A stretch of DNA of 64,000 bases from Mesorhizobium sp. ORS 3324 (GCA_000824825.2 LM655175.1:604-64603); one strand, 5' to 3'; shown: positions 8,748-19,160, counted from the stretch's first letter. A program made the numbers and translations. Notes: generated from the letters alone by a model not told the origin.

Positions 8748-9956
8748 ATGCACAGAGACATTCCAGAGCGCCGGCACCGCCGAGCCGGACTATTTGATCG
8801 CCAGCCGCGCCAGCACCTCCATCATCCCAACTTCGAGATCCGCGACATGCAGGGCTGGAAGTCGATCGAGGCGGAGGGAAAGCTGCCCGAGGACGGCTGG
8901 CGCAAGGAACAGAAATGGGCGCTGGACATGGGTCTGCCGGGATCGGAATCGATCACCGACAAGTCCATCCCGACCTTCGCGCGCGGCGAGCTGCCGCATT
9001 TTGCCGGCATCAACACCTTCCTCAAGGCGCCGTATGTCGAGAATGTCCGCGATGTCGGCCGATATGATGCAGCCGTCATGGGCATTCCCTTCGACAGCGG
9101 CACAACCTACCGTCCGGGAACCCGTTTCGGGCCGCAAGGCATTCGTCGCATCTCGGCGCTTTACACGCCTTACAACTACGAGTTGGGCGTCGACCTGCGC
9201 GAGCAGATGACGCTGTGCGACGCCGGCGATGTCTTCACCATTCCGGCCAATCTCGAGAAGAGCTTTGACCAGATCACCAAGGGCGTCAGCCACGTCGCCT
9301 CCTCGGGCGCGCTGCCGATCATGCTGGGCGGCGATCATTCGATCGGGTTCCCTTGCGTACGCGGCATCGCCGACGTCACCTCGAAGCGGATCGGCATCAT
9401 CCATTTCGACCGCCACATCGATATCCAGGAAAAGGATCTCGACGAGCGCATGCACACCACGCCCTGGTATTGGGCGACCAACCTGCCGAACGTCTCGGCC
9501 ACCAATCTCGTGCAGCTTGGCATCGGCGGCTGGCAGGTGCCCCGCTATGGCGTGGCCGAGGCCAGGAAGCGCGGTACCAACGTGCTGACGATTTCGGACA
9601 TCGAACAGATGGGGTTGGAAAAGACGGCGGAGATCGCGCTCGAACTGGCGTGGAAGGACGCCGACGCCGTCTACATTTCCTTCGACGTCGACAGTGTCGA
9701 CTGTGGTTTCGTGCCAGGTACGGGTTGGCCCGAGCCCGGCGGCTTCCTGCCGCGCGAGGCGCTGAAGCTGCTCGGGCTGGTCTCGGCGCCCGGCATTTGC
9801 GGACTGGAGGTGGTCGAGGTGTCGCCGCCCTACGACACCTCGGACATCACCGCGCTGTTCGGCGTGCGGGTTGTCGTCGAGGCGCTCGGCTCGATGGTCG
9901 CCCATGGCACGCTGGGCAAGCACAAATCCATCATCGACAAGCCGACGAGCTTTTGA
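8748..9956 (+). CDS. gdmH: Nickel-dependent guanidine hydrolase (GdmH type)
   Basis: 402 residues of the ureohydrolase (arginase/agmatinase) superfamily. The N-terminal extension of about 100 residues is longer than in agmatinases. Metal ligands are visible: H197 in GGDHSIG, D221/H223/D225 in HFDRHID, and D313/D315 in SFDVDSVD. Agmatinases have HxDAHxD here; the alanine-to-arginine change, GTGWPEPGG and VSPPYDTSDIT match the guanidine hydrolase GdmH of Synechocystis, a nickel enzyme that splits guanidinium into urea and ammonium. The start ATG has a GGAGG site 7 bases upstream. Context is decisive: it is under a guanidine-I riboswitch, behind an importer, and followed by nickel-handling genes. 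Automated pipelines often label such proteins agmatinase. Confidence 0.9.
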   Translation: MHRDIPERRHRRAGLFDRQPRQHLHHPNFEIRDMQGWKSIEAEGKLPEDGWRKEQKWALDMGLPGSESITDKSIPTFARGELPHFAGINTFLKAPYVENVRDVGRYDAAVMGIPFDSGTTYRPGTRFGPQGIRRISALYTPYNYELGVDLREQMTLCDAGDVFTIPANLEKSFDQITKGVSHVASSGALPIMLGGDHSIGFPCVRGIADVTSKRIGIIHFDRHIDIQEKDLDERMHTTPWYWATNLPNVSATNLVQLGIGGWQVPRYGVAEARKRGTNVLTISDIEQMGLEKTAEIALELAWKDADAVYISFDVDSVDCGFVPGTGWPEPGGFLPREALKLLGLVSAPGICGLEVVEVSPPYDTSDITALFGVRVVVEALGSMVAHGTLGKHKSIIDKPTSF

Positions 9957-9958
9957 CC

Positions 9959-10495
9959 ATGCACGATGATCATCATCACCACAGCCACGACCATAGCGAC
10001 GGCCACCACCATCACGGCTCGATTGGCCGCCATCACCATCCGCACGCCGTCGGCCACAACGGGCCGGCCGGCAAACCGTTGCAGTGGCAGACGCCGCATT
10101 TGCCGCGCGAGCATGCGCCCGAGCCGCCCGACCCGCGCACAACCGATCTCGATCTGGTCGAAACGGCCTTTCTCGACGGGTTCGCACGGGCACCCGATCC
10201 GTCCAGTTTCCTGCGGCTCGCAGGCATCCCGTTCCTCGGCGAAACCGCCGACGGCACGCGACTGCACCTGCTGCGAGTCGAGACACAGGATCTCGTCGAT
10301 GTCGGCGCCGTGATGCCGCTGATCGGTGGCGCCGGCGTGACCTACAACCCGCTGCCCGCGAAGCTCACGTCACACCGGCGGCGCCTGGCATTCGTCTACC
10401 ATGACGGCAATGGCCAGCGGCCTCTCGATTTCAGCGAGGCGCGGCTTCTGATCGACAGGTCAGCGGCGGCCGAAATCGCGATGCCCGCACAGTGA
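9959..10495 (+). CDS. Histidine-rich small protein, candidate nickel chaperone for GdmH
   Basis: 178 residues. The start codon lies two bases after the gdmH stop. Residues 1-33 hold 16 histidines in clusters (HHHH, HHHH, HHH) mixed with Asp, the style of nickel-storing tails in HypB, UreE or SlyD. The remaining part (about 65-178) is a compact acidic/hydrophobic domain containing LETAFLDGF-like, FLRLAGIPFLG and LAFVYHDGNGQRPLDFSEA segments that I do not recognise. It has no cysteine, so it lacks the HypA zinc ribbon, and it has no P-loop, so it is not HypB. Characterised GdmH systems use HypA/HypB-like accessory proteins; none is present here, so this protein may do that job. Function is inferred from composition and position. 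Confidence 0.75.
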   Translation: MHDDHHHHSHDHSDGHHHHGSIGRHHHPHAVGHNGPAGKPLQWQTPHLPREHAPEPPDPRTTDLDLVETAFLDGFARAPDPSSFLRLAGIPFLGETADGTRLHLLRVETQDLVDVGAVMPLIGGAGVTYNPLPAKLTSHRRRLAFVYHDGNGQRPLDFSEARLLIDRSAAAEIAMPAQ

Positions 10496-10541
10496 ACGCC
10501 GGCTTTGACTGGATCCTCCCCTCTCAGACAGGTTCAGACCA

Positions 10542-11159
10542 ATGAACAGAATGCTTTCGATCCTCACCAAGCTTGCCCCGGCTGTCTTCGCGAGGCTTGC
10601 TCCTGCGGCCACGTCGGTTCTCATGCCGTCGCTGGCCTTTGCCCATAGCGGCGGCTTTCATATCCACGGCCTTCAGAGCGGTCTTCAACACCCGCTGGCC
10701 GGCATCGACCATCTGCTTGCTATGCTGTCCGTCGGGATCATTGCGGCGCGAACCGGCGGCAGGGCCTTCATCCTGGTGCCGGCGTGTTTCGTTGCGGCGA
10801 TGGTCACGGGCGCCATGCTCGGTATCGCCGGCATCGGCCTGCCCTCGCTGGAGTCCGGGATAGCGCTGTCACTGGTTGTTTTCGGCGCCATGGTCGCGCT
10901 CGCCAGACCGTTTCCGCTTGCCTTCGCCGCATCGCTGACGACGCTCTTCGGCCTCTTTCACGGCAACGCCCATGGTCTTGAGATTCCGCAGACGGCCGGC
11001 GGCATCGCCTATGCGATCGGCTTCCTGACCAGCACCTCGGCTTTGCACGCGACCGGAGCGCTCGCGGCCCTGACGTTGCGAAGCCGGCCGGCCGCCGTCC
11101 GCGCGGCTGGGGTCGGCACCTCGCTGGTCGGAGTCGCGCTGGCCGCGCAACTTCTCTGA
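10542..11159 (+). CDS. hupE: HupE/UreJ-family nickel permease
   Basis: 205 residues. A cleavable signal sequence (about 1-34, ending LAFA) exposes a histidine-bearing mature N-terminus, HSGGFHIHG. The family signature HPLAGIDHLLAMLSVG follows, and later FHGNAHGLEIP. About six transmembrane helices are apparent. HupE and UreJ proteins bring in nickel for hydrogenase or urease. Here no hydrogenase or urease gene is in view and the gene follows gdmH and the His-rich protein by 46 bases, so it probably feeds nickel to the guanidine hydrolase. It appears to be the last gene of the riboswitch-controlled operon. Confidence 0.88.
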   Translation: MNRMLSILTKLAPAVFARLAPAATSVLMPSLAFAHSGGFHIHGLQSGLQHPLAGIDHLLAMLSVGIIAARTGGRAFILVPACFVAAMVTGAMLGIAGIGLPSLESGIALSLVVFGAMVALARPFPLAFAASLTTLFGLFHGNAHGLEIPQTAGGIAYAIGFLTSTSALHATGALAALTLRSRPAAVRAAGVGTSLVGVALAAQLL

Positions 11160-11488
11160 ACCGGCGCTTCAAGGACCGCGCGAACAGGGCCCGAGCCATG
11201 CCCGGCCCATTGACGATCGGGCTGCGCATTCGAGGGCTGCTGTGCATATCCTGAAGGTACGAGCCGAGCGGCTCTGACCGCAATCGGGCACGGCAGCTTG
11301 TCGCACGGGACCCGGCATTGCCGGCCCGTGCGACCGGACATTGCTCGACTTTAAACAACAGACGGCCATCGGGCATCGCCAGGCGCTCCGCGATATCCCA
11401 CGGCACACCAATTCACATGGTATTGTCCGCATGGCGCCGGCTTTCACGCCTCCGCGACGGAATGAGCCACCTTCGCAATGTTGACTAT
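11160..11488. other. Intergenic region between hupE and fbpA
   Basis: No coding sequence was recognised. The notable element is a long hairpin at 11300-11334, GTCGCACGGG paired with CCCGTGCGAC, with a further CCGGC/GCCGG inner stem. It is very stable but has no T-run after it. It could mark the end of the guanidine operon or be a dispersed repeat. Confidence 0.5.
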
Positions 11489-11509
11489 CACTATCAGGTA
11501 TTGGTAGTG
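11489..11509. promoter_or_regulatory. Imperfect inverted repeat upstream of fbpA, possible operator
   Basis: CACTATCA (11489-11496) and TGGTAGTG (11502-11509) are inverted with one mismatch around five bases. The element lies 44 bases upstream of the iron-binding protein start, where an iron-responsive repressor would be expected. It does not clearly match a Fur, Irr or RirA consensus. Confidence 0.3.
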
Positions 11510-11553
11510 CAGCCGTGCTTGAACCCTGTCTCCAGATTTGAGGACGATGCCCC

Positions 11554-12561
11554 ATGAAACTTGCGCTTTCCACTCTCGCCGGCGCCGCCGCGCTGGCGCT
11601 CGGCCTGATCGCCGGCCCGGCAAACGCGGAGGATAAAGGCATCATTGTCTACAATGCCCAGCATGAGAGCCTCGCCAAGGAATGGGCGAAGGGCTTCACG
11701 AAGGAAACCGGCATCAAGGTCACGCTGCGCAACGGCGGCGACAGCGACTTTTCCAACCAGATCGTCGCCGAAGGGACCGCTTCGCCGGCCGACGTGTTCC
11801 TGACCGAGAACTCGCCCGCAATGGCGCTGGTCGAGGCGGCCGGCCTGTTCGCGCCGGTCGATGCGGACACGCTGGCGCAGGTGCCGAAGGAATACCAGCC
11901 CTCGACCGGCAAATGGGTGGGCGTTGCAGCGCGCAGCACCGTCTTTGTCTACAACAAGGACAAGCTGAAGGAAGATCGGTTGCCCAAATCGCTGCTCGAC
12001 CTCGCCGATCCAAGCTGGAAGGGTCGTTGGGGCGCCTCGCCGTCGGGCGCCGATTTTCAGGCCATCGTGAGCGCGATGCTTCAGCTGAAGGGCGAGGACG
12101 CGACGGCCGCTTGGCTGAAGGCGATGAAGGCGAACTCCACCGCCTACAAGGGCAACAGCACTGTGATGAAGGCGGTCAATGCCGGTGAGGTCGATGGCGG
12201 CGTGATCTACCACTATTACTATTTCGGCGATCAGGCCAAGACCGGCGAGAACAGCAAGAACATCGGGCAGCACTATTTCAAGAACCAGGATCCGGGCGCC
12301 TTCGTTTCGATCTCCGGCGGCGGCGTGCTGGCTTCGAGCAAGCATCCGAAGGAAGCGCAGGCCTTCCTGAAGTGGGTCACCGGCAAGGGTGGCCAGGAGG
12401 TCTTGAAGACCGGCACGTCCTACGAATACGCGGTCGGCAAGGGGGCGCAGTCCAACCCGAAGCTGGTGCCGCTCACCGACCTGCAGGCGCCGAAAGTCGA
12501 TCCGGCGACGCTGAACTCCAAGAAGGTCATCGACCTGATGACGCAAGCCGGCTTGCTTTAG
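11554..12561 (+). CDS. fbpA: Ferric iron ABC transporter, periplasmic binding protein
   Basis: 335 residues with a signal peptide (cleavage after ANA, about residue 26). The mature protein is a transferrin-like iron-binding protein: IIVYNAQHESLAKEWAKGF at its start, FLTENSPAMALVEAAGLF, and the tyrosine cluster YHYYYFGD that supplies ferric ligands. FVSISGGGVLASSKHPKEAQAFL is typical of the C-lobe. It captures Fe3+ in the periplasm and delivers it to FbpB/FbpC. A hairpin terminator directly downstream should keep its level above that of the permease. Confidence 0.93.
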   Translation: MKLALSTLAGAAALALGLIAGPANAEDKGIIVYNAQHESLAKEWAKGFTKETGIKVTLRNGGDSDFSNQIVAEGTASPADVFLTENSPAMALVEAAGLFAPVDADTLAQVPKEYQPSTGKWVGVAARSTVFVYNKDKLKEDRLPKSLLDLADPSWKGRWGASPSGADFQAIVSAMLQLKGEDATAAWLKAMKANSTAYKGNSTVMKAVNAGEVDGGVIYHYYYFGDQAKTGENSKNIGQHYFKNQDPGAFVSISGGGVLASSKHPKEAQAFLKWVTGKGGQEVLKTGTSYEYAVGKGAQSNPKLVPLTDLQAPKVDPATLNSKKVIDLMTQAGLL

Positions 12562-12592
12562 TTCGCGTTCGTCCTAAAAGGACACCGACCGT

Positions 12593-12634
12593 GCTCCTGC
12601 GGGAATTCGCTTTCCGCGGGAGCGCTTTTGTTTT
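12593..12634 (+). terminator. Attenuator between fbpA and fbpB
   Basis: GCTCCTGCGG (from 12593) pairs with CCGCGGGAGC (to about 12623) around a short loop, followed by a T-rich run (CTTTTGTTTT). It lies 31 bases after fbpA and 90 bases before fbpB. Partial termination here would give more binding protein than membrane components. Confidence 0.7.
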
Positions 12635-12721
12635 GGAGATGGCCTCGTCGATGACGATCATCTTGGTTTACGACCGCATCCGCGGTTTCTCGGCTCGCTT
12701 CCGGGCGGCACATTCGGGCTG

Positions 12722-14296
12722 ATGGCGTCGGCGGTCGACCTCACGCGTTCAGGGCTGCCGGCTGCCGCCGGGCAGAACCGACGTCCCATGTCGTGGATCA
12801 CGCTTGCCGCTGTCCTGGTCTCGCTGGTGGCGTTGCTGCCGCTTGCCTTCATCGTCGGGGTGGCGATCCAGTCCGGCTGGGAAACCGTGCTGGCGCTGAT
12901 CTTCCGTCCGCGCGTCGGCGAGCTGCTGGTCAACACCATCCTGCTCGTCGTCGTTTCGGTTCCGGTCGCGATAGTGCTGTCTGTGGCGCTCGCCTGGCTG
13001 ACCGAACGCAGCGACCTGCCCGGCAACCGGCTGTGGTCGTGGCTGTCGGTCGCGCCGCTCGCCATCCCTGCTTTCGTCCACAGCTATGCCTGGATCAGCC
13101 TTGAGCCTGGCCTGCATGGGCTCGGGGCCGGCGTGCTGATCTCCGTCATCGCCTATTTCCCGTTCCTTTATCTGCCGATCGCTGCGGCGCTGCGCCGTCT
13201 CGACCCGGCGCTGGAAGACGCGGCGGCCGCGCTCGGCCTCGGCCCGTGGCGCGTCTTCGCGCGTGTCGTGCTGCCGCAGTTGAGGCTCGCCATCTGCGGC
13301 GGCTCGCTGCTGGTCGCCCTGCACCTGCTTGCCGAATACGGCCTCTATGTCTTCATCCGCTTCGACACCTTCACCACCGCCATCGTCGACCAGTTCCAGT
13401 CGACCTTCAACGGCCCGGCGGCCAATATGCTGGCCGCCGTTCTGGTCGCGTGCTGTTTCGTGCTGCTGGGCGTGGAGGTGATCGTGCGCGGCGAGGAGCG
13501 CTATGCGCGCGTCGGTTCCGGCGCGGCGCGCCAGCAGCAGCGCGTCCGGCTCGGCCGCGCCACACTGCCTTGCCTGCTGCTGCCCGCCGGCACGGCGCTG
13601 CTGACGCTCGGCGTGCCCTTCGTTACCGTCGGCCGCTGGCTGCTCGCCGGCGGCGCCGACGTCTGGCGCTGGGACGAGATCGGCCTGGCGCTCGGCCAGA
13701 CGCTGTTCCTCGCCATCGCCGGCGCGCTGCTTGCCACGATCGCCGCCATGCCGATGGCCTGGATCTCGATCCGCGCGCCGGGCCGCCTGCAGCGGCTGCT
13801 CGAAAGCTGCAACTACATCGTCGGATCGCTGCCGGGGGTGGTCATCGCCCTGGCGCTGGTGACCATTACCGTGCGCATCGCCTTGCCGCTCTACCAGACG
13901 CTCTTCACCATCCTCTTCGGCTATGCGCTGATGTTCCTGCCGCGCGCGCTGGTCAGCCTGCGCGCCTCGATCGCGCAGGCGCCGGTGGAGCTCGAGCGCG
14001 CCGCCTCCAGCCTCGGCCGCCCGCCGCTCAAGGCGCTGTGGGCGACGACGATCCGGCTGTCGGCGCCGGGTGCGGCGGCCGGCATAGCGATGGTGGCGCT
14101 CGGCATCACCAACGAGCTGACCGCAACCCAGATGCTGGCGCCGAACGGCACCCGCACGCTGGCGATGGCCTTCTGGTCCTACAGCGGCGAGATCGACTAC
14201 GCCTCCGCAGCACCCTATGCCTTGATCATGGTCGCCATGTCGCTGCCGATGACCTTGATGCTCTATGTCCAGTCGAAACGGATGGCAGGACGATGA
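12722..14296 (+). CDS. fbpB: Ferric iron ABC transporter, double-domain permease
   Basis: 524 residues with two fused permease domains and about 12 membrane helices, the FbpB/SfuB arrangement. Two EAA loops are visible: [20 protein letters not shown] in the first half and [20 protein letters not shown] in the second. The C-terminus contains [20 protein letters not shown], typical of iron permeases. It forms the channel for Fe3+ received from FbpA. Its stop overlaps the start of fbpC by four bases (ATGA). Confidence 0.92.
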   Translation: MASAVDLTRSGLPAAAGQNRRPMSWITLAAVLVSLVALLPLAFIVGVAIQSGWETVLALIFRPRVGELLVNTILLVVVSVPVAIVLSVALAWLTERSDLPGNRLWSWLSVAPLAIPAFVHSYAWISLEPGLHGLGAGVLISVIAYFPFLYLPIAAALRRLDPALEDAAAALGLGPWRVFARVVLPQLRLAICGGSLLVALHLLAEYGLYVFIRFDTFTTAIVDQFQSTFNGPAANMLAAVLVACCFVLLGVEVIVRGEERYARVGSGAARQQQRVRLGRATLPCLLLPAGTALLTLGVPFVTVGRWLLAGGADVWRWDEIGLALGQTLFLAIAGALLATIAAMPMAWISIRAPGRLQRLLESCNYIVGSLPGVVIALALVTITVRIALPLYQTLFTILFGYALMFLPRALVSLRASIAQAPVELERAASSLGRPPLKALWATTIRLSAPGAAAGIAMVALGITNELTATQMLAPNGTRTLAMAFWSYSGEIDYASAAPYALIMVAMSLPMTLMLYVQSKRMAGR

Positions 14297-15375
14297 GCTT
14301 TCTCGAACTCAGTGGCGTGGCGAAATACTATGGCAAGGTGACAGCGCTCGCCGGCGTCGACCTGCAGGTCGAGAGCGGCAGCCGCACCGCGATCGTCGGG
14401 CCTTCCGGCTGCGGCAAGACCACCTTGCTCAGGCTGATCGCCGGCTTCGAGACACCAGACAGCGGCCGCATCGCGCTCGACGGCAAGGTGCTGGCCAATG
14501 GCCACACCGCGGTGCCGGCGCATCGCCGCGGCATTGGCGTGGTGGCGCAGGACGGCGCCCTCTTCCCGCATCTCACCATCGCCGACAATATCGGTTTCGG
14601 CATGGCGCGCGGCGAGGACAAGCGCACGGAACGCATCGTCGAGCTCGCCTATATCGTCGGACTGGACAAGGCTGTCCTCAAGCGCCGGCCGCACGAGCTC
14701 TCCGGCGGCCAGCAGCAGCGCGTCGCGCTCGCACGCGCCATGGCCATGAAGCCGCGGCTGATGTTGCTCGACGAGCCGTTCTCGGCGCTGGATACCGGGC
14801 TGCGCGCCTCGATGCGCAAGGCGGTGGCCGAGCTTCTGGAAGATGCGGGCATCACCACCATCCTGGTCACCCACGATCAGGCCGAGGCGCTGTCCTTCGC
14901 CAGCCAGGTGGCGGTGATGCGCGACGGCCTGTTCTCGCAGGTCGGCACGCCGCGCGAGCTCTATTTCCAGCCAAGGGACAGGATGGTCGCCGAGTTTCTC
15001 GGCGACGCCATCATCGTGCCGGCCAGGATCGCCGACGGCTTTGCCATCTCGCCGCTCGGCCGCATCGCCGTCGACACTGCCGAACGGCGCGACGTTGCCC
15101 GCATCATGCTCAGGCCCGAGCAGGTGCTGCTCAAGCGGACCTCGCGCGAGGGCATGTCGGGAACGCCGGACATGCTGTTCGGCGAAGTGACGGACTCAGA
15201 ATTCGCCGGCTCGGTTTGCACCATCGCGGTGCGGCTGCTCAACAGCCCCGACCCGCCCGATGCGGCCGCGATCGGCAACACGCCGCTCATCCTGCGCAAG
15301 ACGGGCGTGGACGCGCCGGCGGTCGGCGAGATCGTGCGCCTCACCGTCTCCGGCAAGGCGCATGTGTTTGCCTGA
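14293..15375 (+). CDS. fbpC: Ferric iron ABC transporter, ATP-binding protein
   Basis: 360 residues. ATPase domain (about 1-235): Walker [10 protein letters not shown], signature [14 protein letters not shown], Walker [13 protein letters not shown] and the H-loop [13 protein letters not shown]-terminal regulatory TOBE-like domain (about 240-360) contains [13 protein letters not shown]. It is of the FbpC/PotA type and drives iron import through FbpB. ATG at 14293 is coupled to the fbpB stop. Confidence 0.93.
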   Translation: MSFLELSGVAKYYGKVTALAGVDLQVESGSRTAIVGPSGCGKTTLLRLIAGFETPDSGRIALDGKVLANGHTAVPAHRRGIGVVAQDGALFPHLTIADNIGFGMARGEDKRTERIVELAYIVGLDKAVLKRRPHELSGGQQQRVALARAMAMKPRLMLLDEPFSALDTGLRASMRKAVAELLEDAGITTILVTHDQAEALSFASQVAVMRDGLFSQVGTPRELYFQPRDRMVAEFLGDAIIVPARIADGFAISPLGRIAVDTAERRDVARIMLRPEQVLLKRTSREGMSGTPDMLFGEVTDSEFAGSVCTIAVRLLNSPDPPDAAAIGNTPLILRKTGVDAPAVGEIVRLTVSGKAHVFA

Positions 15376-15397
15376 AGCGCGGGCTGGCTGCGGTGCT

Positions 15398-16195
15398 CTA
15401 CCGCACCCGCTCGCCTGTCGCCGGCGACCACAGGGGCCAGTTCTCCAGAAAATCATGGCTGTGGATGACCACGCGAGCGCCGTCGATCAGGATGATCGAA
15501 TAGGCTGGCGGCGCCTGCTCGACCACTTCGTCGCCGGTCAGATGGAGCATGAAGCGGGCATGCAGGCCGCGCTGCGCCGAAAACGGAATGCCGGCGACTG
15601 TCCCGGCGATGTCGCGATGCACATGGCCGAAGAAGATGTAGCGGACATTGCCGTGGCGCTTCAGAACATCGAGCAGCTTCTGCGGCTGTTCGAGGCCGAG
15701 CGGATCGAGAATGGCAAGGCCGAGCTCGACCGGCGGATGATGCAGGAAGAGATAGACTGACCTGCCCTCGGCCTCGGCGAGCCGGGCGCCCAGCCAAGCG
15801 AGACGATTGTCGCACAGTTCTCCGGTGACCCGGCCTTCGGCCAGGCTGTCGAGGAAGACCAGCCGGCCCTGAGGCGTGTCGAAGACCGATTGCACGAAGC
15901 CGTTGCCGTCGCTTCCGTTTTCCGGAAAGGCGGCGATCAGGTTGGCGCGGCGGTCGTGGTTGCCGGGCAGCAGCCGGTAGGGCACGGAGAGCCGGCCGAG
16001 CGCCGTTTTCAGATCGGCATAGCTCTCGGTCTCGCCCGACTCGGTCAGGTCGCCGGTGAAGACGCAGAGCGCCGCATCGCCATGGCGGGCATTGATATGG
16101 TCGATGCAGCGATCGAGCCGCTCATTGAGGTTCGCGCCGAATCGGATTTCGCCCCGACGGCCGAGATGGACGTCGGTAACCTGGATGATCTTCAT
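15398..16195 (-). CDS. Metallophosphoesterase linked to the ugp operon
   Basis: 265 residues from ATG 16195. The dinuclear calcineurin-like motifs are complete: DVHLG, GDLTESGE, GNHDRR, HHPPVE and GHVHRDIAG. The fold matches the Icc/CpdA and GpdQ class, which hydrolyse cyclic nucleotides or glycerophosphodiesters. It follows ugpC by 46 bases on the same strand. A role in releasing glycerol-3-phosphate from imported glycerophosphodiesters is therefore plausible, but is inferred from position only. No signal peptide is seen, so it is cytoplasmic. Confidence 0.85.
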   Translation of the reverse strand: MKIIQVTDVHLGRRGEIRFGANLNERLDRCIDHINARHGDAALCVFTGDLTESGETESYADLKTALGRLSVPYRLLPGNHDRRANLIAAFPENGSDGNGFVQSVFDTPQGRLVFLDSLAEGRVTGELCDNRLAWLGARLAEAEGRSVYLFLHHPPVELGLAILDPLGLEQPQKLLDVLKRHGNVRYIFFGHVHRDIAGTVAGIPFSAQRGLHARFMLHLTGDEVVEQAPPAYSIILIDGARVVIHSHDFLENWPLWSPATGERVR

Positions 16196-16241
16196 TCCAT
16201 GAACCCACAATCAATCTTGCAAAAGTCGGTCAGCCGGGTGC

Positions 16242-17342
<1,101 letters not shown>

Positions 17343-17353
17343 TTTGCGTCTCC

Positions 17354-18268
17354 TTATTTTTCGGTGGCGATCAGGCCGCGCACGAACCAGCGCTGCATCA
17401 GCACCACGACAACCAGCGGCGGCAGCATGACGATCAGCGTACCGGCCATGGCGATATGCCATTCCGGAGCGCCGCCGACATTGGGGATGAGTTGCTTTAG
17501 CTCGGTCACCGCCGTCGCATGCGACTGATCCGTGGTGATGAGCAGCGGCCAAAGATACTGGTTCCAGGCCCACAGGAACATGATGGTGCCGAGCGCCGCC
17601 ATGTTGTTGCGCGACAGCGGCAGAAGGATGTCGATGAAGAAGCGCAGCGCGCCAGCGCCGTCCATGCGCGCGGCCTCCGTCAGCTCGTCCGGCACCGTGA
17701 GGAAGAACTGGCGGTAGAGGAAGGTGCCGGTGGCGGTGGCGATCAGCGGCATGATCAGGCCGGTATAGGAATTGAGCAGCCCCAGGCTGAGCGAGACCTG
17801 CACGCCCGACACCTTCTCGATCAGCCAGCTGATCCCGGTTACGTCCATTATCGCCTGATAGGGCGAAAGCACGTTGGCGACGACCGCGTAGGTCGGCACG
17901 ATGCGGACTTCGAGCGGCAGCATCAGGGTGACGAAGATCAGCCAGAAGATCAGCATCCGCCCGGGATAGCGGAAATAGACGATCGAGAAGGCGGTGAGCG
18001 CCGAAATGAAGACTTTGCCGGCAGCGACGCCCGCCGCCATGACGAAGCTGTTGAAGAGCTTCGGACCGAGATCGGCCGTCGTCCAGGCCGTCTTGATGTT
18101 GACGAAAAAATCGCTGCCCGGCAGCAGCGACATCGGCACATCGTTGACGTCCTTCAGATTGTGCGAGGCGGCGATCGCCACGATGACGAACGGCGCCACG
18201 CAGAATACGAAGCCGGCGAACAAGATGAGATGCGTGAAGAAGTTGAGGATCGGGGTGCGTTCGACCAT
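17354..18268 (-). CDS. ugpE: sn-Glycerol-3-phosphate ABC transporter permease UgpE
   Basis: 304 residues, six membrane helices. The EAA loop reads [20 protein letters not shown]. The C-terminal [12 protein letters not shown] is close to the MalG/UgpE ending (FVxGLTxGAVKG-like). It forms the channel heterodimer with UgpA, whose stop lies seven bases upstream of this start. Confidence 0.92.
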   Translation of the reverse strand: MVERTPILNFFTHLILFAGFVFCVAPFVIVAIAASHNLKDVNDVPMSLLPGSDFFVNIKTAWTTADLGPKLFNSFVMAAGVAAGKVFISALTAFSIVYFRYPGRMLIFWLIFVTLMLPLEVRIVPTYAVVANVLSPYQAIMDVTGISWLIEKVSGVQVSLSLGLLNSYTGLIMPLIATATGTFLYRQFFLTVPDELTEAARMDGAGALRFFIDILLPLSRNNMAALGTIMFLWAWNQYLWPLLITTDQSHATAVTELKQLIPNVGGAPEWHIAMAGTLIVMLPPLVVVVLMQRWFVRGLIATEK

Positions 18269-18275
18269 GGCCGCC

Positions 18276-19160
18276 TCACCGGTAATGCACGCGCCGCTCG
18301 ATGAAGCGGAACTGGACGATGGTGAGAGCGATGATGAGCAGCATCAGGATGATGCTCTGCGCGGCGGCACCCGAATAATCGAGGCCTTTGAAGCCGTCGG
18401 AATAGATCTTGTAGACCATCAGATTGGTCGCGTTGGCCGGGCCGCCGGCGGTCATGATGTCGACGATGCCGAAGGAATCCTGGAAGCTCTCGGTGATGTT
18501 GATGACCAGCAGAAAGAAGATCGTCGGCGTGATCAGCGGGAACTGGATATCCCGGAAACGCCGCACGACCCCGGAGCCGTCCATGGCCGCCGCTTCGATC
18601 AGCGAGCGCGGGATCGCCTGCAGTGCGGCGAGGAAGAAGATGAAATTATAGCCGACATATTTCCACGAGAAGGCGATGATGACGGAGGCCATGGCGTCGG
18701 CGCCGTTGAGGCCGGGATCCCAGAAGCCGGGCCAGAACTTGTTGACGGCGGCCATGAAGCCGGCTTCCGGCGCCAGGATGAAGCGGAACGCCATCGCCAG
18801 CGCCGGCGCCGCGATGCCGTACGGCCAGATCAGCACGACGCGGTAGAGGCGTGAGCCGGCAAGCTGGCGATCGGTCAAGGTGGCGAGCACCAGCGCGATG
18901 ACCATGGCAAGCCCGGTGCTGACGCCGGCAAAGACGAGGCTGGCGGTGATCGAGTTCCAGTAGTCGGCGTTGGCGAGGATCGAGCGGAAATTGTCGAGGC
19001 CGACCCAGATATTGCCGCCACCCCAAGGCTGCTGCAGCGTCAGCGACCAATAGACCGCCTGTCCGGCCGGCCAGTAGAAGAAGGTGAAGATCAGGATGAG
19101 CTGCGGCACCGCGAACAGGATGCCGATCGTCCATTTGCCGAAAGTGACGCGTTTTTCCAT
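18276..19160 (-). CDS. ugpA: sn-Glycerol-3-phosphate ABC transporter permease UgpA
   Basis: 294 residues, six membrane helices. It opens MEKRVTFGKWTIGILFAVPQ and carries the EAA loop AIPRSLIEAAAMDGSGVVRR and the LQQPWGGGNIWVGLDNFRSI segment seen in UgpA. It is followed closely by ugpE. A composite palindrome separates it from ugpB upstream. Confidence 0.92.
   Translation of the reverse strand: MEKRVTFGKWTIGILFAVPQLILIFTFFYWPAGQAVYWSLTLQQPWGGGNIWVGLDNFRSILANADYWNSITASLVFAGVSTGLAMVIALVLATLTDRQLAGSRLYRVVLIWPYGIAAPALAMAFRFILAPEAGFMAAVNKFWPGFWDPGLNGADAMASVIIAFSWKYVGYNFIFFLAALQAIPRSLIEAAAMDGSGVVRRFRDIQFPLITPTIFFLLVINITESFQDSFGIVDIMTAGGPANATNLMVYKIYSDGFKGLDYSGAAAQSIILMLLIIALTIVQFRFIERRVHYR

Noticed and set aside
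8748..9956. Annotation of this gene as agmatinase
   Set aside because: The HFDRHID motif, the GTGWPEPGG segment, the long N-terminal extension and the guanidine-riboswitch operon all point to guanidine hydrolase instead.
8790..10286. A 498-codon open frame antisense to gdmH
   Set aside because: It is the mirror of a well-supported gene in GC-rich DNA; its residues are dominated by Arg, Ala and Gly and show no family motif. Many other long antisense frames in the window were dropped for the same reason.
11300..11334. Very stable hairpin after hupE as an intrinsic terminator
   Set aside because: There is no T-run after either arm, so I list it only as a stem-loop of unknown role.
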